NCBI RefSeq assembly: GCF_001591345.1
Contig: NZ_BCUS01000010.1
Location: 1 to 64,000 of the forward strand
Length of the DNA stretch: 64,000 bases
Direction: 5' to 3'
Source of the DNA: Variovorax boronicumulans NBRC 103145
GTDB taxonomy: Bacteria > Pseudomonadota > Gammaproteobacteria > Burkholderiales > Burkholderiaceae_C
The notes beneath the pieces are model-generated. The model made no database searches. It was not told the DNA's origin and worked only from the letters and a program-made list of their open reading frames with translations. Made by a program: the position numbers and the translations under genes. Of this stretch, positions 53,918 to 64,000 are shown piece by piece. Every line of letters begins with the position of its first letter. Position 1 is the stretch's first letter.

Positions 53918-55396
53918 ATGTTGAAACGCATCTTCCTCGGGCTGCTGCTGGTGCTCCTGGCACTCGTGGCGGCCGTGGCGGTCAAGACCTGGACCACGCC
54001 ATCGCAGCAGCTCGCGGTGGCGCCCGCGCCCAAGCTCGAGATCGACCTGCAGGCCGCTGCGAAGCGGCTGGCCGGCGCGATCCCGATCCGCACGGTGTCG
54101 AGCCTGGAGGACGCGGCCGCCAACCTGGCCGAGTTCGACAAGCTGCACGCCTACCTGGCGCAGCAGTACCCGAAGGTTCACGCCACCCTCAAGAAGGAAG
54201 TGGTGGGCCAGAAGGCCTTGCTCTACACCTGGACCGGCACCGACGCGCAAGCCAAGCCAATCGCGCTCATGGCGCACCAGGACATGGTGCCCATCGCCCC
54301 CGGCACCGAAAAGGCCTGGTCGGTCGACCCCTTCGCGGGCGAGATCAAGGAAGGCTTCGTCTGGGGCCGCGGCACGCTCGACAACAAGGGCAACCTGTTT
54401 GCACAGATGGAAGCCATCGAGCTGCTCATCGGCAGCGGCTTCCAGCCCAAGCAGACGGTCTACCTCGTGATGGGCGACGACGAAGAGGTGAGCGGCCTGC
54501 GCGGCGCGCAGCCCATCGCCGAACTGCTCAAGTCGCGCGGCGTGAAGCTCGACTGGGTGCTCGACGAAGGCCTGCTCGTGCTCGACGGCGTGCTGCCCGG
54601 CCTGAGCAAGCCCGCGGCACTCATCGGCCTGGCGGAGAAGGGCTACGGCACCTTCTTCCTCTCGCTCGATACCGCGCCCGGCCACTCGTCGATGCCGCCA
54701 CAAAAGAGCGCCATCGGCCGCATGAGTGCCGCGCTCGCGCGGCTCGAAGCGTCGCCGATGCCCGGCGGCATCCAGGGCGTGGCGGGGCAGATGTTCGGCG
54801 CGCTTGCGCCCGAGATGGGCGGCGTCAATCGCGTCATGCTGTCGAACCTGTGGCTCACCGAGCCGCTGGTGCGCGGCCAGCTCGAGAAGAGCCCGAGCAG
54901 CAACGCCATGCTGCGCACGACCACCGCACTGACCATCGTGCGCGCCGGCAACAAGGACAACGTGCTGCCCGGCCGCGCCGAGGCCGCCGTCAACTTCCGC
55001 GTGCTGCCCGGCGACACGCTGGCCAGCGTCGAGGCGCACCTGCGCAAGGCGCTGGGCGACGACGACATCAAGATCAAGCCGTACCCCGGCAACTCGGAGC
55101 CCTCGCCGGTGTCGCCCACCGACAGCACCGGCTACCGCGCGATCCAGCAGGCCGTGCGCCAGAGCTTTCCCGACGCCGTGGTGGCGCCCGGCCTCATGAC
55201 CGCCGCCACCGATTCCCGCCACTTCAGCCTCGTGAGCGATGCCGTCTTCCGCTTCTCGCCGTTCCGGGTGAAGAGCGAGGACCTGGCGCGCTTCCATGGC
55301 AACAACGAACGCCTGGCCATCTCGAACTACGGCGAGATGATCGGCTTCTACCACCAGCTCCTGCGCAACACGAACGCTGCTGCGCCGGCGCAATGA
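53918..55396 (+). CDS. M20-family peptidase (CPS1/PM20D1-like)
   Basis: A 492-residue protein with an N-terminal membrane anchor (about 4-22), so it is membrane-bound with an external domain. Metal ligands lie in [12 protein letters not shown] (His, Asp) and [11 protein letters not shown] (the Glu pair), and [12 protein letters not shown] completes the M20 site. A dimerisation insert lies between. Related CPS1/PM20D1 proteins hydrolyse peptides or N-acyl amino acids. Its position between FadJ and thiolase genes (25 and 49 bases away) suggests it frees an acid from an amino-acid conjugate. Confidence 0.87.
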   Translation: MLKRIFLGLLLVLLALVAAVAVKTWTTPSQQLAVAPAPKLEIDLQAAAKRLAGAIPIRTVSSLEDAAANLAEFDKLHAYLAQQYPKVHATLKKEVVGQKALLYTWTGTDAQAKPIALMAHQDMVPIAPGTEKAWSVDPFAGEIKEGFVWGRGTLDNKGNLFAQMEAIELLIGSGFQPKQTVYLVMGDDEEVSGLRGAQPIAELLKSRGVKLDWVLDEGLLVLDGVLPGLSKPAALIGLAEKGYGTFFLSLDTAPGHSSMPPQKSAIGRMSAALARLEASPMPGGIQGVAGQMFGALAPEMGGVNRVMLSNLWLTEPLVRGQLEKSPSSNAMLRTTTALTIVRAGNKDNVLPGRAEAAVNFRVLPGDTLASVEAHLRKALGDDDIKIKPYPGNSEPSPVSPTDSTGYRAIQQAVRQSFPDAVVAPGLMTAATDSRHFSLVSDAVFRFSPFRVKSEDLARFHGNNERLAISNYGEMIGFYHQLLRNTNAAAPAQ

Positions 55397-55445
55397 CGAC
55401 CCCGTCTTTTCCCTCTTTTCCCTTCCATCTTCAAAGGACCTCACC

Positions 55446-56621
<1,176 letters not shown>

Positions 56622-56623
56622 CC

Positions 56624-57103
56624 ATGTCCGGCTTGGGCAATGACCAGGAGGTCTCGCCCGAAGCCGTCCTGGCCTACGGCCGCAGCGTGCTGGCCGCGCA
56701 GCCCTTCAGCGTGCTGATCGGCGCCGAGCTGCATGCGCTCGCGCCGGGCCATGCCGAGCTCCAGCTGCCGCTCACCGCGCAGCTGAAGCAGCAGTACGGT
56801 TTCGCCCATGGAGGCATCGTGAGCTACATGGCCGACAACGCGCTGACCTTTGCCGGCGGCAGCGCCTTGCGCGTGCCGGTCGTGACCTCCGAATTCAAGA
56901 TCAACTACGTGCGGCCCGCCATCGGCCAGCGACTGATTGCGCGCGCCCGGGCCGTGCACACCGGCAGCTCGCAGGCCGTGTGCACCTGCGAGGTGGTGGC
57001 GGTGGCCGACGACGGCACCGAGAAGCTCTGCGCGCTGGCGCAGGGCACCATCGCCACGCTGCCCGATTCCCCGAAGAAGACTTCGACACCCGCGAAGTCG
57101 TAG
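56624..57103 (+). CDS. PaaI-family hotdog thioesterase
   Basis: A 159-residue protein with the PaaI/YbgC hotdog core: QYGFAHGGIVSYMADNALTFAGG (HGG motif with the catalytic Asp) and VVTSEFKINYVRPA. Such enzymes hydrolyse acyl-CoA thioesters and recover free CoA. It begins two bases after the thiolase stop, indicating coupling. A second PaaI-like protein lies at 61800. Confidence 0.87.
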   Translation: MSGLGNDQEVSPEAVLAYGRSVLAAQPFSVLIGAELHALAPGHAELQLPLTAQLKQQYGFAHGGIVSYMADNALTFAGGSALRVPVVTSEFKINYVRPAIGQRLIARARAVHTGSSQAVCTCEVVAVADDGTEKLCALAQGTIATLPDSPKKTSTPAKS

Positions 57104-57121
57104 CCTGAAGAAGACATCACC

Positions 57122-58975
<1,854 letters not shown>

Positions 58976-58977
58976 CA

Positions 58978-59217
58978 ATGGCCAACGCCGCCCCGAACTC
59001 ACCCCCGCCCGCCGCCCAACCGCCGAAACCACCCAAGCCGCATGCGCGGCTCGAGAAGTGGATCTGGATCCTGATCTACGGCGGCCTGTTCCTCGTGATC
59101 CTGGGCATCGCCACGGGCCGCACCGAGCCCACGCTGGGCTGGTCGATGGCCGTGCCCGGCGTCGTGGTCGCCGCGGTGGGCGTCGTGCTCATCTACGTGC
59201 GTTCGCGGCTCAAGTAA
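58978..59217 (+). CDS. Small two-helix membrane protein, unknown function
   Basis: A 79-residue protein with a Pro/Lys-rich cytoplasmic N-terminus (PPPAAQPPKPPKPHARLEK) and two membrane helices separated by a short TGRTEPTLG turn. The start lies two bases after the acyl-CoA dehydrogenase stop, so it is probably translated with it. I recognise no family. It may help assemble or anchor the pathway, but that is speculation. Confidence 0.7.
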   Translation: MANAAPNSPPPAAQPPKPPKPHARLEKWIWILIYGGLFLVILGIATGRTEPTLGWSMAVPGVVVAAVGVVLIYVRSRLK

Positions 59218-59237
59218 GAACAAGGCAAGGACCGACC

Positions 59238-59540
59238 ATGCTCAAGCACATCGTGATGTGGAAGTTCAAGGAGCACGCCGAGGGCGCCGACAAGGCGACC
59301 AACCTGCTCAAGGCCAAGGCGCTGCTCGATGCCTGCGCGACGCTCTCGCCCGGCACGCACCGTTTCGAGGTGGTCATTGCCCAGCCCGGGCTCGAGGCCA
59401 CCTACGACCTGATCCTCAATTCGGAATTCACCGACGCCGCCGCGCTGGCGGCCTACGCCGACCACCCCCAGCACGTGGCGCTCAAGCCTTTCATCGGCGC
59501 CGTGCGCGAAGCCCGCCAGTGCATGGACTATGAGCTCTGA
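59238..59540 (+). CDS. Dabb-family (A/B-barrel) protein
   Basis: A 100-residue protein matching the dimeric alpha/beta-barrel Dabb domain: an N-terminal MLKHIVMWKFK strand, central DLILNSEFTDAAALAAYADHPQHV and C-terminal VREARQCMDYEL. Members include stress-response proteins and a few cyclases, mostly uncharacterised. The ATG at 59238 is well placed. It overlaps the next gene by 11 bases. Confidence 0.85.
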   Translation: MLKHIVMWKFKEHAEGADKATNLLKAKALLDACATLSPGTHRFEVVIAQPGLEATYDLILNSEFTDAAALAAYADHPQHVALKPFIGAVREARQCMDYEL

Positions 59541-60927
59541 ACCCCACGCGCCCGACGCCACGGCCTCACCGGCCGAGCGGAGGGCGTTCGGCCGTGCGCA
59601 GCGCCAGCGCTGTGCGCTCGGCCAGTGGGCGCAGGTGCCCCGGCCCGACGCCACCGACCGCGATCCGCTCGGCTGGCTGAAGGCGTCCAACCGCGGCCGC
59701 GTGCCCGAGCTGGTGCCGGTGCGCCATGGCCGCATGCTGGCCAGCCCCTTCACGTTCTACCGCGGCGCCGCCAGCCTGATGGCGAACGACCTCGCCAGGC
59801 TGCCGCACAGTGGCATCGCGACGCAGCTGTGCGGCGATGCGCACCTCGCGAACTTCGGCTTCTTTGCCAGCCCCGAGCGCGCGCTGGTCTTCGACATCAA
59901 CGATTTCGACGAAACCCTGCAAGGGCCCTTCGACTGGGACGTGCGCCGGCTGGCCACCTCGTTCGTGGTGGCCGCGCGCGACCGGGGTTTCAAGCCGCGC
60001 ATCGGGCGCGAGGCCGTGCAGCAGCTGGCCGAGGCCTACCGCGATCGCATGCGGGCCTTCGCGCGCATGGACACGCTGGAGGCCTGGTACGCGCGGCTCA
60101 CCTCGCAAACCCTGCTGAAGCTCGGCGCCGAAGACGCGACCGAGCTCGCGGTCATCAAGAAGGCGCGCCGCAGCACCTCGCGCGTGTTCGCCGACAGCGC
60201 AACCGAGACGGTCGACGGCCGCCTCATGATCCGCGACCAGCCGCCGTTCGTGTACCACGACGCCCGTGCGACGGCGCGGGAGATCAAGCGCTTCCGCGCC
60301 GGGCTGCCGGCCTTCCTGGCGCAGTACCGCGCCAGCCTGCCGCCCGAGCGCCAGCGGCTGTTCGACCGCTACGAGCTGCACGACGTCGCGGTGCTCACGC
60401 CCGGCGTCGGCTCGGTCGGCCGGCGCTGCTTCCTGCTGCTGTTCGTGGCCGACCGCGCGCATCCGCTGTTCCTGCAGTGCAAGGAGGCCGGCGAGTCGGT
60501 GCTCGAAGCCCCGCTGGGCGCGGCACCGGACACAGCGTCGCCGGGCCAGCGCGTGGTGCAGGGCCAGCGGCTGGCCCAGGCCGCCAGCGACGTCTTCCTG
60601 GGCTGGGCCCAGGGACCGGGCGGGCGCGGCTTCTACGTGCGGCAGCTGCGCGACATGAAGGCCTCCTACAAGCTCGAGGACTTCAAGCCGGTCGACCTGC
60701 TCGAGTTCGCCGAGGCCTGCGGCTACAGCCTGGCCCGCGCGCATGCCAAGGGCGGCGACGCCTGGGCCATCGACGGCTACCTGGGGCGCTCCAGGAGCTT
60801 CAACGCGGCGCTCGCCGATTTCGCCGAAGGCTATGCCGACGTGAACCAGGCCGACTGGCGCCGGCTGAAAAAAGCCGTGGCCGCCGGCAAGGCCGCCGCC
60901 GTCGAGGCGGACGACACCGCGTCCTGA
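59530..60927 (+). CDS. DUF2252 protein (kinase-like fold)
   Basis: A 465-residue protein with family motifs FTFYRGAASLM, CGDAHLANFG (101-110) and DINDFDE (122-128), which resemble the catalytic and metal-binding loops of aminoglycoside-phosphotransferase-like kinases. No substrate is known for the family. Start and stop overlap the Dabb gene by 11 bases (shared ATG region in TATGAG), indicating coupling. Cytoplasmic. Confidence 0.87.
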   Translation: MSSEPHAPDATASPAERRAFGRAQRQRCALGQWAQVPRPDATDRDPLGWLKASNRGRVPELVPVRHGRMLASPFTFYRGAASLMANDLARLPHSGIATQLCGDAHLANFGFFASPERALVFDINDFDETLQGPFDWDVRRLATSFVVAARDRGFKPRIGREAVQQLAEAYRDRMRAFARMDTLEAWYARLTSQTLLKLGAEDATELAVIKKARRSTSRVFADSATETVDGRLMIRDQPPFVYHDARATAREIKRFRAGLPAFLAQYRASLPPERQRLFDRYELHDVAVLTPGVGSVGRRCFLLLFVADRAHPLFLQCKEAGESVLEAPLGAAPDTASPGQRVVQGQRLAQAASDVFLGWAQGPGGRGFYVRQLRDMKASYKLEDFKPVDLLEFAEACGYSLARAHAKGGDAWAIDGYLGRSRSFNAALADFAEGYADVNQADWRRLKKAVAAGKAAAVEADDTAS

Positions 60928-60997
60928 CGGCCCGAAGCCACCGCCTCCAGCGCCAACGCAACCCTCTTCTTTCATCATCCACACCGGAGACACCGAC

Positions 60998-61798
60998 ATG
61001 ACGAAGCCCCGCACCACCCAACAGCTGTTCGACCTCACGGGTCAGACGGCGCTCATCACCGGCGGCTCGCGCGGCCTGGGCCTGCAGATGGCCCATGCCC
61101 TGGGAGAAGCCGGCGCGAAGATCATGCTGAGCTCGCGCAAGGCCGACGACCTGGAACAGGCCGCCGCCGAGCTGCAGGCCGCCGGCATCGACGCGCGCTG
61201 GATCGCCGCCGACTGCTCCAAGGAAGAAGACACCCGCCGCCTGGCCGACGAAACCCTGCAGCGCATGGGCGGCGTCGACATCCTCATCAACAACGCCGGC
61301 GCCAGTTGGGGTTCGCCGGCAGAGAGCCATCCGGTCGAGGCCTGGGACAAGGTGATGAACCTCAACGTGCGCGGCTACTTCATCCTGGCGCAGCAGGTTG
61401 CCAAGGGCTACATGATCCCGAAGAAGCGCGGGCGCATCATCAACATCGCCTCGATCGCGGGCCTGAACGGCAACCCGCCCGGCATGCAGACGCTGGCCTA
61501 CAACACCTCGAAGACCGCGGTGATCGGCTTCACCAAGACGCTGGCCGCCGAATGGGGCAAGTACAACATCAACGTGAACGCGATCTGCCCGGGCTTCTTC
61601 ATGACGAAGATGGCGGCCGGCCTGATCAAGACCCTGGGCGAAGAGCACATGGCCGCCTCGGCGCCGCTGGGCCGCCTGGGCGACGACGAAGACCTGAAGG
61701 GCCTGACGCTGCTGTACGCGAGCGATGCCGGCAAGCACATCACCGGCCAGTGGGTCGCGGTCGATGGCGGCGTGAGCGTGGTGCTGGGTGCGGCCTGA
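60998..61798 (+). CDS. Short-chain dehydrogenase/reductase
   Basis: A 266-residue classical SDR with TGGSRGLGLQ (21-30), NNAG (98-101) and catalytic Ser152, Tyr168, Lys172. An insertion between Ser and Tyr (GLNGNPPGMQT) is longer than in FabG. The substrate is unknown; a role in oxidising a hydroxyl group in the pathway is plausible from its place. ACCGGAG precedes the ATG and the thioesterase starts two bases after the stop begins. Confidence 0.9.
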   Translation: MTKPRTTQQLFDLTGQTALITGGSRGLGLQMAHALGEAGAKIMLSSRKADDLEQAAAELQAAGIDARWIAADCSKEEDTRRLADETLQRMGGVDILINNAGASWGSPAESHPVEAWDKVMNLNVRGYFILAQQVAKGYMIPKKRGRIINIASIAGLNGNPPGMQTLAYNTSKTAVIGFTKTLAAEWGKYNINVNAICPGFFMTKMAAGLIKTLGEEHMAASAPLGRLGDDEDLKGLTLLYASDAGKHITGQWVAVDGGVSVVLGAA

Positions 61799-61799
61799 C

Positions 61800-62270
61800 A
61801 TGTCCGATTCGCCTGAAAAGTCCAGCGACATCAACATCCGCTCGTACACGAGCCAGATTCCGTTCGCGCGCCACCTCGGCTTCGAGCTCACGAAGTTCGA
61901 GGACGGCCAGTCCGAGATCATCTACACCGCCAAGCCCGAGCACCTGAACACCTTCGACGTGACGCACGGCGGCGCCTGCATGACGCTGCTCGACATCGCC
62001 ATGGCGGCCGCTGCGCGCAGCGTGGCGCCCGAGACCGGCGTGGTCACCATCGAGATGAAGACCAGCTTCATGCAACCGTCGGTCGGCCCGCTGCACGCGC
62101 GCGGCACGCTGCTGCACCGCACCGCGACGCTGGCTTTCACCGAAGCCAAGATCTACGACGAACAGGAGCGCGTGTGCGCCCATGCCACCGGCACCTTCAA
62201 GTACGTGAAGCGCCGGCTGCCGACCGGCCCCGCGAGCGCCAACGCGATGCGCCCGCCATCCACCGACTGA
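61800..62270 (+). CDS. PaaI-family hotdog thioesterase, second copy
   Basis: A 156-residue protein with the PaaI motif TFDVTHGGACMTLLDIAMAAAA and TIEMKTSFMQPSVG. The ATG at 61800 is one base after the SDR stop, giving tight coupling. It should hydrolyse an acyl-CoA intermediate, distinct from the thioesterase at 56624, with which it shares only the fold-level motif. Confidence 0.87.
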   Translation: MSDSPEKSSDINIRSYTSQIPFARHLGFELTKFEDGQSEIIYTAKPEHLNTFDVTHGGACMTLLDIAMAAAARSVAPETGVVTIEMKTSFMQPSVGPLHARGTLLHRTATLAFTEAKIYDEQERVCAHATGTFKYVKRRLPTGPASANAMRPPSTD

Positions 62271-62294
62271 CATCCCATTCCCCCGGAGACTTTC

Positions 62295-63311
62295 ATGCCC
62301 ACCAACAAGCAGATCCACCTCGACAACCGCCCCGAGGGCGAAGCCACGGCCAGCAACTTCAAGCTGGTGACTGTCGAGACGCCCGCGCTCGCCGACAACC
62401 AGGTGCTGGTGCGCCACCACTACATGAGCCTCGACCCGTACATGCGCGGGCGCATGAACGACGCGAAGAGCTACGCGCAGCCGCAACCCGTGGGCCAGGT
62501 GTTCCAGGGCGGCACGGTCGGCGAAGTGGTCGAGAGCAAGCACCCCAAGTACGCCGTGGGCGACAAGGTCGTCGGCTTCGGCGGCTGGCAGGAATACAGC
62601 GTGGTCGATGCCTCGCAGCCCGGCGCGCTGAAGAAGGTCGACACCACGCACGTGCCGCTGTCGCACTACCTCGGCGCCGTGGGCATGCCCGGCGTGACGG
62701 CCTGGTACGGCCTCGTGAAGATCATCGCGCCCAAGGCCGGTGAAACCGTGGTCATCACCGCCGCCAGCGGCGCCGTGGGCAGTGCCTTCGGTGCGCTGGC
62801 CAAGGCGCGCGGCTGCCGCGTGGTCGGCATCGCGGGCGGCCCCGACAAGTGCAAGTACGTGACCGACGAGCTCGGCTTCGACGCCTGCATCGACTACCGC
62901 CAGCACCCCGACGTGAAGACCATGAGCGCCGCGCTCAAGGAAGCCTGCCCGAACGGCATCGACGGCTACTTCGAGAACGTCGGCGGCTACATCTTCGACG
63001 CCGTGCTGCTGCGCACCAACGCGTTCGCGCGCGTGGCGCTGTGCGGAATGATCGCGGGCTACGACGGCCAGCCGCTGCCGCTCGCGAACCCGGCGCTGAT
63101 CCTCATCAACCGCCTGAAGATCGAGGGCTTCATCGTCAGCGAGCACATGGAAGTGTGGCCCGAGGCGCTGACCGAACTCGGCACGCTGGTGGGCACGGGC
63201 AAGCTCAAGCCGCGCGAGTCGGTGGCGCAGGGCATCGAATCCGCCCCTGAAGCCTTCCTGGGTTTGCTCAAGGGCAAGAATTTCGGCAAGCAACTGGTCA
63301 AGCTGATCTGA
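62295..63311 (+). CDS. MDR-family NADP-dependent oxidoreductase
   Basis: A 338-residue zinc-independent medium-chain reductase of the CurA/leukotriene-B4 dehydrogenase type: the N-terminal HHYMSLDPYMRGRM and Rossmann AASGAVGSAFGALAK with RVVGIAGGPDKCKYV. These enzymes reduce enoyl or enone double bonds with NADPH. Here it may reduce an unsaturated intermediate that ordinary enoyl-CoA processing cannot handle. GGAGA precedes the ATG. Confidence 0.9.
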   Translation: MPTNKQIHLDNRPEGEATASNFKLVTVETPALADNQVLVRHHYMSLDPYMRGRMNDAKSYAQPQPVGQVFQGGTVGEVVESKHPKYAVGDKVVGFGGWQEYSVVDASQPGALKKVDTTHVPLSHYLGAVGMPGVTAWYGLVKIIAPKAGETVVITAASGAVGSAFGALAKARGCRVVGIAGGPDKCKYVTDELGFDACIDYRQHPDVKTMSAALKEACPNGIDGYFENVGGYIFDAVLLRTNAFARVALCGMIAGYDGQPLPLANPALILINRLKIEGFIVSEHMEVWPEALTELGTLVGTGKLKPRESVAQGIESAPEAFLGLLKGKNFGKQLVKLI

Positions 63312-63342
63312 TGCACTGAAACGCACGGCAAGGAGGCCGGTC

Positions 63343-64000
63343 ATGGACACGACGCACGAGGTCTTCAACCAGCCCACGCCGCTGGTCGACTACAACCTCT
63401 TCGACACCCACCGCTCCCTGCGCGATGCGCTGAAGTTCAACGCGCCCACGCTGCAGACCACGCAGCTGCACGAACTGGGCGCCACCCTCGGTTCGGCCGC
63501 CATGCAGACGCATGCGCGGCTGGCCAACATCCACACGCCCGAACTCCACACGCACGACCGCTTCGGCCGTCGCATCGACGAGGTGGAGTTCCATCCGAGC
63601 TACCACGCGTTGATGACTGCCGCCGTGGGCGCGGGCCTGCACGGCACGCCGTGGACCGGCACATCCGCCTCGCCGCACGTGCTGCGCGCGGCGGGCTTCA
63701 TGCTCTTCACCGAGCTGGAGCCGTCCGTCCTGTGCCCGATCTCGATGACCTACGCCGTCACGCCCGCCTTGCGCGGCAACGCGGGCGTACATGCCGACTG
63801 GGGCCCGAAGCTCGCCAGCCTCTGGTACGACCCCGCGCTCAAGCCGCTGCACGACAAGCCCGGCGTGACCATGGGCATGGGCATGACCGAGAAGCAGGGC
63901 GGCTCCGACGTGCGGGCCAACACCACGCAGGCCGTGCGCGACGGCAGCGACGCCTGGGGCGAGCGCTACGCGATCACCGGCCACAAGTGGTTCTTCTCGG
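63343..64000 (+). CDS. aidB: AidB-like acyl-CoA dehydrogenase (3' end outside window)
   Basis: The first 219 residues of a protein that continues past the window. The start MDTTHEVFNQPTPLVDYNLF and later LANIHTPELHTHDRFGRR, LCPISMTYAVTP, GMGMTEKQGGSDVRANTT and ITGHKWFFS match AidB closely. AidB is an FAD-binding acyl-CoA dehydrogenase-fold protein of the E. coli adaptive response to alkylation and binds DNA, with weak isovaleryl-CoA activity. Here its neighbours are catabolic, so a metabolic role is equally possible. GGAGG precedes the ATG at 63343. Confidence 0.9.
   Translation, partial: MDTTHEVFNQPTPLVDYNLFDTHRSLRDALKFNAPTLQTTQLHELGATLGSAAMQTHARLANIHTPELHTHDRFGRRIDEVEFHPSYHALMTAAVGAGLHGTPWTGTSASPHVLRAAGFMLFTELEPSVLCPISMTYAVTPALRGNAGVHADWGPKLASLWYDPALKPLHDKPGVTMGMGMTEKQGGSDVRANTTQAVRDGSDAWGERYAITGHKWFFS

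Overview
The window is one contiguous stretch of high-GC chromosome. Gene content and order (smc-zipA-ligA, map-glnD, selO-msrB-yciB-bolA-ppiC, LIV-type ABC transporters, Bug/TctC proteins) point to a betaproteobacterium of the Burkholderiales, most likely Comamonadaceae and close to Variovorax. The genus is an inference; no rRNA or tRNA gene is visible. Coding density is high and no gap without a gene exceeds about 260 bases.

Layout. 1-3941: the 3' end of what looks like an aryl polyene (APE-type) lipid pigment operon: MMPL exporter C-terminus, polysaccharide deacetylase, methyltransferase, hotdog dehydratase and FabG-like ketoreductase, all joined by 1-4 base stop/start overlaps. 4003-6628: a small accessory block with a large nested inverted repeat, an orphan ParA/MinD-like ATPase and a HipBA toxin-antitoxin pair behind palindromic operator-like sites. 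6641-15828: a lipoprotein, then smc, zipA, ligA, a Tyr/Pro-rich lipoprotein, peptide deformylase and a DoxX protein. 16002-19104: an AapJQM/BztABC-type amino-acid ABC transporter without its ATPase gene. 19059-30345: PPC/DUF296 protein, phosphoglucomutase, two small regulators, an I78-like inhibitor lipoprotein, glnD, map and purL.

30460-34352: a GntR regulator divergent from a DUF2848 protein, an amidase and a TctC/Bug binding protein, with helically phased operator-like repeats in the shared promoter. 34402-38016: a redox/protein-quality operon (selO, msrB, yciB, bolA, then ppiC). 38090-43129: an AraC regulator divergent from two lipoprotein hydrolases with almost identical lipobox regions.

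43244-64000: a large catabolic region. It holds an acyl-CoA ligase, two tandem paralogous LIV-type binding proteins (each with a copy of the same leader), livHMGF, and a 12-gene same-strand run containing a FadJ-type enzyme, an M20 peptidase, a thiolase, thioesterases, acyl-CoA dehydrogenase, SDR and MDR oxidoreductases and the start of an AidB-like acyl-CoA dehydrogenase. Together these look like import, CoA activation and beta-oxidation of an aliphatic or aryl-aliphatic acid, possibly supplied as an amide conjugate cleaved by the M20 enzyme. The substrate cannot be read from the sequence.

The most notable points are: (1) LivG and LivF carry substitutions (Walker A Lys to Arg in LivF, signature Gly to Ala in LivG) that would both fall in the same composite ATP site; (2) the duplicated binding-protein gene has a duplicated leader plus two CTACC-N4-GGTAG palindromes 21 bp apart; (3) three TGAAATTTCA-like sites sit 33 and 11 bp apart in the gntR/DUF2848 promoter; (4) the hipBA promoter may give a leaderless hipB transcript; (5) several palindromic elements look like dispersed genomic repeats.
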